From: VAZQ01 sp963841105 | GTDB lineage: Bacteria; Pseudomonadota; Alphaproteobacteria; Rhizobiales; Xanthobacteraceae | Assembly (NCBI GenBank): GCA_963841105.1 | Contig: CAWJCB010000028.1 | Location: forward strand, 310,001-374,000 | Length of the DNA: 64,000 nt | Reading direction: 5' to 3' | Shown: positions 17,881 to 26,696 of the stretch, piece by piece | Layout: every line of letters starts with the position of its first letter | Position numbering within the stretch: position 1 is the stretch's first letter | The notes under the pieces: generated by a model | Told to the model about the DNA's origin: nothing | Seen by the model: the letters and a program-made list of their open reading frames with translations, nothing else | Databases searched by the model: none | Made by a program: the position numbers and the translations under genes

Positions 17881-18582
17881 GTGCGGTTCCCTTCTGAAGG
17901 TCAAGTAGCAGGAACGCCGGCCCTCGCGCCTCGCTTTTGCCTCATAGCGCGTCCCGGTGAAGTCTCGCCACGGTCGCCGCCAGTCATCAGCGCGTTCGGC
18001 AACCCATTCAAAATCGGGGGATCGCACCATGTGGCTGAGCGTCCAGGCCGCGTAATCCGCGATGTCCGTGGAAAAGCGAAATTCGCCGCCAAGACGCAGT
18101 GCACGCGCTATCGCGGCGATGTTGGAAGGTTGCACGAAACGGCGTTTCCAATGGCGGCGCTTGGGCCAGGGGTCCGGATAAAGAAGATCAACGCGCGCCA
18201 GCGATGCCGGCGGCAGCCAAGCCAGCACGTCGCTTGCTTCGCCAGCGTGGACCCGAACGTTGGCAAGCGAGTCCGCGGCGATCACGGATAGAGCCTTCGC
18301 CATGCCGTTGACAAATGGCTCGATGCCGATGAAGCCGATACGCGGATGGGCATGTGCCTGCGAGAGCAAGTATTCGCCGCCACCGAACCCGATCTCCAGG
18401 CGCACCTCCTCGACGGGAATGCGAAACAGCGCGCACAAAGATTGCGGTTCGGTCGTGAGATCAAGGGTGAGCTCAACGAGCAACGTTTTGAGCAGCATTG
18501 CTCGCGCAGGCGCCAGCCGGTGACCCTTGCGCCTGCCGTATAAGGCGCCGGACCGGCGTGAGCTCGCTTCACTGGACATCAA
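17878..18582 (-). CDS. trmB: tRNA (guanine-N7-)-methyltransferase TrmB
   Basis: TrmB methylates G46 of tRNA using SAM. The 234-residue Rossmann methyltransferase has the SAM-binding motif LEIGFGGGEYLL, the acidic loop FIGIEPFVNGMAK, the signature LLYPDPWPKRRHWKRRFVQ and the C-terminal FTGTRYEAKARREGR. It follows metK in the same direction, the usual alphaproteobacterial pairing of SAM synthesis with a SAM user. Its stop codon lies in the 84-bp inverted repeat. Confidence 0.95.
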   Translation of the reverse strand: MMSSEASSRRSGALYGRRKGHRLAPARAMLLKTLLVELTLDLTTEPQSLCALFRIPVEEVRLEIGFGGGEYLLSQAHAHPRIGFIGIEPFVNGMAKALSVIAADSLANVRVHAGEASDVLAWLPPASLARVDLLYPDPWPKRRHWKRRFVQPSNIAAIARALRLGGEFRFSTDIADYAAWTLSHMVRSPDFEWVAERADDWRRPWRDFTGTRYEAKARREGRRSCYLTFRREPH

Positions 18583-18695
18583 GACGATCGTGCAACCGAC
18601 TGCCTGGCCGTATTACATCCCGCACTCCGCCCAAGTGGCAGCGCGGGTCGGCTCGACCGGCAGCGGTGGGTTGCTGATGATCAGCCCGCGACGAT

Positions 18696-19971
18696 TCAAC
18701 GCACCGCGCGCTTGAGAGCGTCAGCGAGATCCGTTTTCTCCCAGGAAAAGCCGCCATCTTTCTCCGATGTGCGGCCGAAATGTCCATAGGCGGCGGTGCG
18801 CCGATATATCGGCCGGGACAGTTGCAAGGTGCGTCGGATGCTTGTCGGCCGCAGCGGGAATATCGCCGGCAGCACTTTTTCAACCTTTCGCTCATCCACA
18901 GTCCCCGTCCCGTGCATGTCAACGAGCAGCGACATCGGATCAGCGACGCCGATGGCATAGGCAATCTGAATGGTGCAGCGTTCCGCAAGGCCTGCCGCAA
19001 CGACGTTCTTCGCCAGGTAGCGCGCGGCATAGGCTGCCGAGCGGTCCACTTTGGTCGGATCCTTGCCGGAAAACGCGCCGCCGCCATGCGGCGCATAACC
19101 TCCGTAAGTATCGACGATAATCTTGCGGCCGGTCAGTCCGCAATCGCCGTCCGGTCCGCCAACGACGAAATTTCCTGTGGGGTTGACGAGGAAATCGCTC
19201 GTCTTCCTCGGCATCCAGCCCTCTGGCAACGCCGAGGCGACCGTGTCGGCGATCATCTCCTTCACCATGTTGGGGGTATATTTCTTTCCGTTGCGGGTTT
19301 GCGCATTGTGCTGGGTCGAGACCACGACCTTGGTGCAGCCGACCGGCCTGCCATCAGTGTATTGCACGGTGACCTGGCTCTTCGAGTCGGGCTGCAAATC
19401 AAACAGTTGCTGCGAGCGGCGCCGCTCCGATAACACCTTCAAAATCTTGTGAGCAAAATAGATCGGAGCGGGCATGAAAGAGCCCTTCTCGTAGACCTCG
19501 CTCTCGGTGCAAGCGAACCCGAACATCATGCCCTGATCGCCTGCCCCCTCCTGCTCCTCGCCTTTCTTCTTCCTGGCATCCACTCCCATCGCAATGTCGG
19601 GTGACTGGCCGTGCAGCAGCACCTCCACATCAACCCCATGATAGGAGAAACCATCCTGATCGTAGCCAATGTCGCGCACCACATCGCGCGCGATCTGCGC
19701 GACCATCTCGCGATTTATCACAGCATGACCGCCGTATTTCTTAAACAGCGGGGCTTGCCCACGGCCCTCGCCGGCGATCACGATCTTGTTTGTTGTGCAC
19801 AGCGTCTCGCAGCCCAGCCGCGTGTTTACCTTGCTGTCATCGGCGATGCCGAGCTTGAGATCGTTCTGCAGGAACGCATCCAAAACCGCATCGGAGAATC
19901 TGATCGCATACCTTGTCGGGGTGACCTTCAGATACAGATTCGCTTGTAAACAGGTAGTTTGCACGAGACAC
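18696..19971 (-). CDS. metK: S-adenosylmethionine synthetase, frame broken near the N-terminus
   Basis: MetK makes SAM from methionine and ATP. The true N-terminus is read from a GTG at 19971 preceded by GAGGGGGA: VSRANYLFTSESVSEGHPDK, continuing to VCDQI. There AGATTCT at 19895-19901 (minus strand) shifts the frame; removing one T gives QISDAVLDAFL. The rest is canonical: ACETL-type region, GAGDQGMMFGFACTE, TVQYTDGRPVG, GGPDGDCGLTGRKIIVDT and GGGAFSGKDPTKVDRSAAY. The restored protein has about 424 residues, slightly long because of an extra stretch around SERRRSQQLFDLQ. Read literally, the conserved HPDK ATP site would be lost, so sequence error is likely. Confidence 0.92.
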
Positions 19972-20097
19972 GGGAGTTCCCCCTCGACAGACCAAGGCGG
20001 CTGCAGCGGCCTCTTTGTTGCAGCGTCCAACAATGCGGTCAAGCAGAGCGGCGCGGGAAGGAAGCTTTATAAGATCATCGGCGCAAGCGAGACGCCA

Positions 20098-20509
20098 TCA
20101 GCTCTCGCCCCGTTCCGCGATCTCCTCGACCAGATCGACAATGCGCCGCCGCAGCTTTGGCTCCTTGATGCGGGTGAAAGCCTTGGTGAGCGACAGCCCT
20201 TCTGAGGAAGCCAGAAAATCAGAAATGTAGGCAGCGGAGGGGGCATCCTTCATGCCATCACTGGATGCCTGCATATCCGGAGACCCTTCGAAGAAAAATG
20301 CGACCGGCACCTGCAGGATTCTGTAGAATCTGCTGCAATCGACTGGCGCCGATGCGATTGGTCCCTTTCTCATATTTTTGCACCTGCTGAAATGTGAGAC
20401 CGAGCGCATCTCCCAGCTTTTCCTGACTCATTGCGAGCATCATCCGCCGCATCCGCACGCGGCTCCCGACGTGCTTGTCGATCGGATTGGGGGCTTTTTT
20501 TGCGGCCAT
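20098..20509 (-). CDS. XRE-family regulator (PhrR-like), frame broken after the HTH domain
   Basis: The N-terminal part (MAAKKAPNPIDKHVGSRVRM) leads into a Cro/CI helix-turn-helix (SQEKLGDALGLTFQQVQKYE). After RLQQI the frame shifts at AGATTCT (20325-20331, minus strand). Dropping one T gives QQIYRILQVPVAFFFEG, the family continuation, and the C-terminal half ends EIAERGES (136 residues). The start at 20509 has AGGAG at good spacing; a Met two codons earlier is too close. Genes of this type lie between lnt and metK in Sinorhizobium and relatives (phrR, linked to low-pH response). DNA targets cannot be read here. Confidence 0.87.
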
Positions 20510-20779
20510 TACCATACTCTCCTGTGCCAGCCGTAACACTGCAAGCCCCCTTGTTGCATTGCGCGCCAGTGGTATCCGGTTGATCCGAGCTCCATCGCTT
20601 GTTTTCGACGCATTCTTGTCCGCCAGCTCCTGCAGCTTGACCAGCCGTTTCAGTGTTAATTCGGTGACGGCATAACGCAATGATTTCTCTCCGGGCCAAA
20701 TAGTAGCACCTCTGACCATCGCTCTTCATCTCGCGCGGCCGCTGAAGCTCGCTCATGCATGCAGCGCTGATCCGGGCTG

Positions 20780-20815
20780 CAAGAGCCGTCACAAGAGCCG
20801 TCACAAGAGCCGTCA
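20780..20815. repeat. three perfect 12-bp tandem copies at the lnt 3' end
   Basis: CAAGAGCCGTCA is repeated three times at 20780-20791, 20792-20803 and 20804-20815. The stop codon of lnt (20813-20815, minus strand) falls in the last copy. The remaining part of the 300-bp gap up to the HTH gene (20516-20779) shows no gene or clear motif. Confidence 0.75.
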
Positions 20816-22468
20816 GCGGGCGGCCCTTCGAGCTTTGCTAACGATCAGAAAGGCCGCTGCAAGCAGCGCCGCGAAGGGGCCGTCTCCCGCGCGACCGTAT
20901 GGCGTCGGCGCAAGCGCTTGCGGCAGAGCCCCGTCGAGGACTCCCTCAATGCCAAGGGGCAGCGACCGGACGACACGACCGAGCGGGTCTATTATCGCGG
21001 ATATCCCCGTATTTGCCGCGCGCACGAGGGGCAGACCTTCCTCGATCGCCCGCACTCGCGCCTGCAGCAGATGCTGGTAAGGGCCGGCGCTCTGCCCGAA
21101 CCAGCCGTCGTTGGTCAGATTGAGCATCCATCCGGGCCGGACGCCGCTCCCCGCCACGAAAGGCCAGCCGACGTACCTCCCGACGTGGTCATAGAGCCAG
21201 CCCGCGCGCTCGCGGCCGGGAACCGCATCCCCAGGAAAGATGATTTCGTAGCAGACCAGCGGAACGAAATCCGGCGCGCCGGGGACGCGCTGATTGCGGC
21301 GGCGATCGCCCGCGATGAACCCGCCGCGCAGCCTGGTCAATTGCCTCAGGCCAAGTCGTTCAAGCGCTTCCTGGAAAGGCAGATACTCTCCGAAAGGGAC
21401 GAGATGCACCTTGTCGTAAACCGAAAGAATGCTGCCATCCGACGCGATCGCATAAACGGAATTGTAAGCGCGTCTGACCGTGCCCGTCTCGGGAGGGCGG
21501 ATGGCGCCGGTGATGAGCACCGTTGCCGGCCGAAGCAGATCGGCAATCTGTGCGAGGGCATCCGGTTCCCGCGTCAGAAAGAAAGGAAACGCCGATTCCG
21601 GCCAGATCAGATGAGTGATCTCCCGCAACCCGGCCGAGTGCGGTTCGCCAGGCCGATCGGATAACTCCAAATACCGGCCCAACACCTTCTGCTTCTGGGA
21701 CGGATTGAATTTCGCATCCTGCTGCAGGTTGGGCTGCATGATGCGCAGACGAACGTTATCAACATAACTGGTCGGAGACATCGCGAGTCGAATCGCTCCG
21801 AACACGGCAAGGGCCACGAGCAGAGTACCTGCGGCCGCAGTAGCAATCCATGGATGCCGGGTGTCGGCAGGATCGTCTGCGAGCACTGCCGGAGAGGCGC
21901 AGATCGCAACGGCAAGGAAAGTCAGCCCCCAGATTCCCACAAGCGAGGCGCTCTGCGCGAGCCATAGCGGGGCGAACACTGTATAGCCAAAGGTATTCCA
22001 TGGAAAACCGCTGAAGAGATGCCCGCGTAACCACTCCGCAAGGCCCAGCGCTGCGGCGAGCGCCAGAACCCTAGTCGCGCCACGCGTCCAGATCGACCGC
22101 GCAAGTGCAACGCCGAAAGCTGTAAAGAGCGCCATTCCCGCGGGCAGAGCCACGACAGCGAACGGCAGGAGCCAACCGAACATCTTGGCATCCACAAGGA
22201 ATGCATTTCCGATCCAGTAGAGCCCGGCAAGAAAATAGCCGAAACCGAACCACCAGCCGGCGGCTGCAGCCGCCCAGGTGGCGCCGGCCCCGCTGGCGGC
22301 CGCACCGTCAACGAGCCAAACCAGGATTGGAAAGGTCACGAGCGGCGCCGGCCAAAGGTTGAGCGGTGGCAGGGCGAGCGCAGTGGCGGAACCGGCGAGA
22401 AATGCGATCAGAACGCGACGCCATCCCCATGCCAGCACAATCGAGTGGGCGATCCGGGAAAGACTCAC
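20813..22468 (-). CDS. lnt: apolipoprotein N-acyltransferase with an unusual insertion
   Basis: Lnt adds the third acyl chain to lipoproteins at the inner membrane. The N-terminal ~200 residues form multiple hydrophobic segments; the C-terminal half is a nitrilase domain with WPESAFPFFL (Glu), KVHLVPFGEYLPF (Lys) and the nucleophile C406 in LVCYEIIFPG. About 25 extra residues rich in Gly/Trp/Val (about 414-440) separate FPGDAVP from RPGWMLNLTNDGWFG. In the Lnt proteins I know these parts are almost adjacent. The insertion keeps the frame. The start overlaps the corC stop by 4 bp. At 551 residues it is longer than typical. Confidence 0.93.
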   Translation of the reverse strand: MSLSRIAHSIVLAWGWRRVLIAFLAGSATALALPPLNLWPAPLVTFPILVWLVDGAAASGAGATWAAAAAGWWFGFGYFLAGLYWIGNAFLVDAKMFGWLLPFAVVALPAGMALFTAFGVALARSIWTRGATRVLALAAALGLAEWLRGHLFSGFPWNTFGYTVFAPLWLAQSASLVGIWGLTFLAVAICASPAVLADDPADTRHPWIATAAAGTLLVALAVFGAIRLAMSPTSYVDNVRLRIMQPNLQQDAKFNPSQKQKVLGRYLELSDRPGEPHSAGLREITHLIWPESAFPFFLTREPDALAQIADLLRPATVLITGAIRPPETGTVRRAYNSVYAIASDGSILSVYDKVHLVPFGEYLPFQEALERLGLRQLTRLRGGFIAGDRRRNQRVPGAPDFVPLVCYEIIFPGDAVPGRERAGWLYDHVGRYVGWPFVAGSGVRPGWMLNLTNDGWFGQSAGPYQHLLQARVRAIEEGLPLVRAANTGISAIIDPLGRVVRSLPLGIEGVLDGALPQALAPTPYGRAGDGPFAALLAAAFLIVSKARRAAR

Positions 22469-23625
22469 GCAGACCGTGCGGATTTCGTTGGCGCTGGAGA
22501 ATGCTCGATGACTTGCGATCGGTTCCCGGCCGCATCGAGCGGAGATGCTGGCCCTGACGTGACGGCGGGCGCGGCGGCAGCATCGGTGCGACGCTGCGCG
22601 GCGTTCTTGCCGTTCATCCTGTCTACACTACGGTAGATGCGCAGCCGCTTGAGGCGGCGCGGATCAGCATCGAGGATTTCCAGCTCGAACGGACCGGGCC
22701 CGGGCACAAGCTCCCCGCGCACCGGAACACGACCGGTCCGGGTGACAACGTAGCCTGCCAAGGTGTCCACTTCCTTGGCGACTTCGCCCACTTCGAATTC
22801 CGGGCCGACGATGGCGGTAACGTCCTCCAGATTAGCTCGCGCGTCGGCCAGGAAGGACCCGTCGGCCTGCCGCACCACGCCAGGCGGCGTTTCCTCGTCA
22901 TGCTCGTCCGCAATCTCGCCGACGATCTGCTCAACGATGTCTTCGATGGAGACGACGCCATCGGCACCGCCATATTCGTCCACCACAAGAGCGAGGTGAA
23001 TTTGAGTGGTCTGCATCTTCGCCAGAAGATCGAGCACCGGCATCGAAGGAGGGCCATAAAGGATTTCGCGAATGATCTTCGTTGCCGACAGCGGCATGGA
23101 GAGATCGACTGCCTTGAGATCGATGCCGGCCGGAAATGGCTTCTTGCGTTTGGTATTGGCTTTTGCGCTCGCCGCGGCACACACCGTCATGAAGGCGACC
23201 AAATCACGGATATGGACCATGCCGACGGCATCGTCGAGAGTCTCTTCGTAGACAACCAAGCGTGAATGCCCGGCGCTCTCAAAAACCTTCATGAGCTCGC
23301 CAAGGGAAATTTCACGCTGGACGGCGATGATGTCCGCACGTGGCACCATGACGTCCACCATCCGCCGCTCCCGCAACGCCAGAATGTTCCGGAGCATCGC
23401 GCGCTCGGTCGGCGAGAATCCGGTCTCGCCGGCGCCGTCTTCCAGTACGTCTTTTAGATCAGCGCGGATGCTGCTCGCCTTCCAGCCGAACAAGGCGCGC
23501 AGCGCCCGCGAAAACCAGCTTTCGCGGATTTCGCCGCGGAAATCGCTCGGCCGTGGAACTGGAACGGGGAGATTACGCGGGGGCTCGCTGGAGCTGGATG
23601 GCTCGGAATCCGGCATGGCAATCAT
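22465..23625 (-). CDS. corC: hemolysin/CorC-type CBS-domain protein
   Basis: The 386-residue protein has an N-terminal segment ERAMLRNILALRERRMVDVMVPRADI, two CBS domains (about 95-225) and a C-terminal CorC/HlyC domain with SFLADARANLEDV and GYVVTRTGRVPVRGE. It has no DUF21 membrane domain. Proteins of this type are linked to Mg/Co efflux and often sit beside ybeY and lnt, as here. The name is by family and context. The start overlaps the ybeY stop; MPDSEPS three codons in is an alternative. Confidence 0.9.
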   Translation of the reverse strand: MIAMPDSEPSSSSEPPRNLPVPVPRPSDFRGEIRESWFSRALRALFGWKASSIRADLKDVLEDGAGETGFSPTERAMLRNILALRERRMVDVMVPRADIIAVQREISLGELMKVFESAGHSRLVVYEETLDDAVGMVHIRDLVAFMTVCAAASAKANTKRKKPFPAGIDLKAVDLSMPLSATKIIREILYGPPSMPVLDLLAKMQTTQIHLALVVDEYGGADGVVSIEDIVEQIVGEIADEHDEETPPGVVRQADGSFLADARANLEDVTAIVGPEFEVGEVAKEVDTLAGYVVTRTGRVPVRGELVPGPGPFELEILDADPRRLKRLRIYRSVDRMNGKNAAQRRTDAAAAPAVTSGPASPLDAAGNRSQVIEHSPAPTKSARSA

Positions 23626-24233
23626 TAGTCGGCGATTGTGTCCCGCTGGATATAAGGGTCTGGAACGTCCAATCGAGCGAGAATCGAAATCTCAAGCTGC
23701 TCCATGGCGCGCGCATCTTCGCCGGCGGCATGATCATACCCAAGGAGGTGAAGAAAGCCATGGACGGCCAAATGGGCGACATGGTGCTCAAACGGCTTTT
23801 CTTCCGCGGCCGCTTCGCATCGCGTGGTTTCATAGGCAATTACGATGTCGCCCAACAAGCGCGGCCATGTTCTGCCGGCTACGCTTACATGAGCCGGGAA
23901 GGAAAGTACGTTGGTCGGCCTGTCTCGATTGCGCCATCTGCGGTTAAGTTCCCGCGCGGTAGAATCGCCGGCCAGCATGAGCGATAACTCCGCGCCATTC
24001 ACAGCGACAACGGCTGCGGCTGTCTGGATTGCGCGACGCAACATCGCTCCGATTTCGGGATGCGCGTTCCACAAGGGTGATTCAACCGCGATCTCGATCT
24101 GGAGAGATTGCGGGTCTCGGGCTTTGATTGGCCGTGCACGCCGTCCTCGCACACGCGCCGGCATCTTGGTCAAACCGGATTGCGGCGGGTGAGCAGCCTC
24201 ATTCCGGTCAGCCTGTTCACTGCTCCTGTTCAT
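23625..24233 (-). CDS. ybeY: endoribonuclease YbeY
   Basis: YbeY is a zinc-dependent single-strand endoribonuclease involved in 16S rRNA 3' maturation and ribosome quality control. The 202-residue protein has the metal-binding motif HGFLHLLGYDH and the NVLSFP segment. An N-terminal extension of about 40 basic residues is present. Its start overlaps the phoH 3' end by 17 bp, which fits the phoH-ybeY-corC operon order. Confidence 0.94.
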   Translation of the reverse strand: MNRSSEQADRNEAAHPPQSGLTKMPARVRGRRARPIKARDPQSLQIEIAVESPLWNAHPEIGAMLRRAIQTAAAVVAVNGAELSLMLAGDSTARELNRRWRNRDRPTNVLSFPAHVSVAGRTWPRLLGDIVIAYETTRCEAAAEEKPFEHHVAHLAVHGFLHLLGYDHAAGEDARAMEQLEISILARLDVPDPYIQRDTIAD

Positions 24234-25266
24234 TGTTCTTTCTTATGCGGGCAAGCCTGCGGGCGTCCTTGTCATAAGCATCCACGATGCGTGCCACGAG
24301 CTCGTGCCGAATCACGTCCTCTGCGCTATAGGCGATGATGCTAATTCCCTCGACATTCTTCAGCAGCCTTGTCGCCTCCGCCAATCCGGAGATTTGACCC
24401 GGCGGCAGATCAACCTGGCTGGGATCGCCGGTGACGATCATGCGGCTGTTCTCGCCCAGCCGGGTGAGAAACATTTTCATCTGCATGGCAGTCGTGTTCT
24501 GCGCTTCATCGAGGATGACGACGGCGTTTGAAAGGGTGCGCCCGCGCATGAACGCGAGCGGGGCAATCTCGATTTCCGCCGTCTCGAGGGCACGCTCCAC
24601 GATGCGGGCATCCATAAGGTCGTAAAGCGCGTCGTAGATCGGTCGCAGATAGGGGTCGACTTTCTCGCGCATATCTCCTGGCAGGAACCCGAGCCGCTCG
24701 CCCGCCTCGACCGCAGGACGGGAGAGAATGATGCGATCCACCTCCTTGCGCTCGAACAGTTGCACAGCATGAGCTACCGCGAGCCAGGTCTTCCCGGTTC
24801 CTGCCGGTCCGATGCCGAACACCAGCGCATAACGGCGCAGCGCTCGAATATAGGCATCCTGCGCCGCCGTCCTCGCTCGCACCGGGCGCTTGCGCAGATT
24901 GATCTCCTCGAAGCTCGCACGGGCGGTCGCCGGGTCATAATCGAACAAAGATCCCTGTGCGATAGCCAACCGGATGGCGCCTTCGACATCGCCGGAAAGG
25001 AGCTCGTCTCCGCGCTTGAGCCGCTCGTAAAGCCCCTCGAGCACATGCCGCGCCTGCTCCACGCTGTCGCGAGACCCGGCAACGCTCACGTGATTGCCCC
25101 GCTGTTCAGCGACGACATCAAGGCGGCGCTCGATCAAGGCCAGATTCTGGCCGTACTGGCCGAACAGCATGGATGCCAGCCGGTTATCGTCAAACGCCAG
25201 CACGAGCTGAGTTGCCGTGGTACCTGCCTGCGTCACCCGCGCGGAAGTGATGGATGCATCATCCAT
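24217..25266 (-). CDS. PhoH-family ATPase (PhoL type)
   Basis: The 349-residue protein has an N-terminal KH-like part (LVLAFDDNRLASMLFGQYGQN) and a P-loop ATPase: Walker A GIGPAGTGKTWLAVA, Walker B AVVILDEAQNTT, and MIVTGDPSQVDLP. PhoH/PhoL proteins are predicted RNA-associated ATPases next to ybeY and may work with it in RNA processing. ATG 25266 (MDDASITSA) matches the family start; the open frame extends upstream into the miaB 3' end without family similarity. The gap to miaB is 20 bp. Confidence 0.93.
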   Translation of the reverse strand: MDDASITSARVTQAGTTATQLVLAFDDNRLASMLFGQYGQNLALIERRLDVVAEQRGNHVSVAGSRDSVEQARHVLEGLYERLKRGDELLSGDVEGAIRLAIAQGSLFDYDPATARASFEEINLRKRPVRARTAAQDAYIRALRRYALVFGIGPAGTGKTWLAVAHAVQLFERKEVDRIILSRPAVEAGERLGFLPGDMREKVDPYLRPIYDALYDLMDARIVERALETAEIEIAPLAFMRGRTLSNAVVILDEAQNTTAMQMKMFLTRLGENSRMIVTGDPSQVDLPPGQISGLAEATRLLKNVEGISIIAYSAEDVIRHELVARIVDAYDKDARRLARIRKNNEQEQ

Positions 25267-25286
25267 ACGATACGAGCGCAAGAGCC

Positions 25287-26666
25287 TCAGCCCCCACCTT
25301 CCTGTGCCTCTCGCGTAAGCGCGCCAAAAAGACTGTTTGAGCTCGCCTGGGTGATTGTGACCGCTGCAATCCTGCCGATCCAGCTTGCCGGAGCCATGAC
25401 CTGGACTGGCTGAAGATATGGGGAGCGACCTACGATCTGGCCAGGATGGCGTCCCGTTCTTTCGAAGAGGATGTCGAGCTTCCGGCCTACCCATCGGGCG
25501 CTGAAATCTGCGCAATGGCGAGCGATCACCTCCTGCAAGCGGTGCAGCCGTTCGACTTTCAAGCTCTCGCAAATCTGGTCCGGCATCTCCGCCGCGGGCG
25601 TACCCGGCCGGGCTGAGTACTTGAAGGAGAACGCTGCCGCAAAGCCGACTTCGCCGACAAGTGAGAGTGTAGCGTCGAAGTCCTCATCGCTCTCGCCAGG
25701 AAAACCGACGATGAAGTCGGAAGAAAAAGCCATATCCGGCCGCGCGGCGCGCAGCCGCCGAATCATCCGCATGTAATCGGCGCGTGTGTGCCGTCGTTGC
25801 ATGCGAGCGAGAATGCGATCCGATCCCGATTGGGCCGGAACATGCAGATAAGGCATGAGGCCAGGCAGGTCGCGATGCGCTGCGACGAGGCTCGCGTCCA
25901 TGTCGCACGGATGGCTCGTGGTGTAGCGCAGCCGGGCGATACCTGGCACGCGCGCGATACGCGCGAGCAATTGTCCGAGCGGCCATGCTCGGCCGTCAGC
26001 GCCTTGACCGCGATAAGCGTTGACGTTCTGGCCGATGAGGGTGATCTCGCGGACGCCGGCGCCGGCAAGCCGATCGGCTTCCGCGACGATGTCGGCAACC
26101 GGCCTGGACGCTTCTGCTCCGCGCGTATACGGCACGACACAGAACGTGCAGAATTTGTCACAACCTTCCTGCACAGTAAGAAAGGCGCAGACGCCTCGCA
26201 TTCGGATTGCAGCCGGGCTCGGCGGCGCGAGCGTTGCGAATTTGTCCTCTACGGGAAACTCCGTATCAATGACTGCGCCTTCCCGTTCGGCGCGCGACAG
26301 CAGGGCAGGCAGGCGGTGATAGCCCTGCGATCCGACGACCACATCCACGGACGGTGCGCGGCGAACAATTTCTTCCCCTTGTGCCTGCGCAACACAGCCC
26401 GCCACTGCGATGGTCAATCGGCGGCCCCCGCGCGCCGCGGCTTGCTTGAGCAGCCGCATGCGCCCGAGCTCGGAAAACACCTTCTCCTCCGCCTTCTCTC
26501 GAATATGACAGGTATTCAGGATGATGAGGTCCGCGTCCTCAAGCCGTGCCGTCTCGACGAACCCCGCGGGCGCCAGAGTGTCCGCCATGCGCTGCGAGTC
26601 GTAGACGTTCATCTGACAACCAAACGACTTGATGTGGACTTTGCGCTCCGGCTTCATAGCACTCAT
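25287..26666 (-). CDS. miaB: tRNA-2-methylthio-N6-dimethylallyladenosine synthase MiaB
   Basis: MiaB is a radical-SAM methylthiotransferase that modifies A37 of tRNAs reading UNN codons. The 459-residue protein has the UPF0004 domain (IKSFGCQMNVYDS, cysteines for the auxiliary cluster), the radical-SAM CxxxCxxC at EGCDKFCTFCVVPYTRG, and a C-terminal TRAM domain ending SSNSLFGAL. The MSAMKPERK start is used; MKPERK is equally possible. It sits between fur and phoH on the same strand. Confidence 0.95.
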   Translation of the reverse strand: MSAMKPERKVHIKSFGCQMNVYDSQRMADTLAPAGFVETARLEDADLIILNTCHIREKAEEKVFSELGRMRLLKQAAARGGRRLTIAVAGCVAQAQGEEIVRRAPSVDVVVGSQGYHRLPALLSRAEREGAVIDTEFPVEDKFATLAPPSPAAIRMRGVCAFLTVQEGCDKFCTFCVVPYTRGAEASRPVADIVAEADRLAGAGVREITLIGQNVNAYRGQGADGRAWPLGQLLARIARVPGIARLRYTTSHPCDMDASLVAAHRDLPGLMPYLHVPAQSGSDRILARMQRRHTRADYMRMIRRLRAARPDMAFSSDFIVGFPGESDEDFDATLSLVGEVGFAAAFSFKYSARPGTPAAEMPDQICESLKVERLHRLQEVIARHCADFSARWVGRKLDILFERTGRHPGQIVGRSPYLQPVQVMAPASWIGRIAAVTITQASSNSLFGALTREAQEGGG

Positions 26667-26696
26667 TTCGAAATCAGTTCCCGACCAGATACGTCA

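Noticed and set aside
19972..20097. SAM riboswitch upstream of metK
   Set aside because: The region has small stems (TGTTG/CAACA) but lacks the conserved SAM-II core that I would recognise; a covariance search is needed to be sure.
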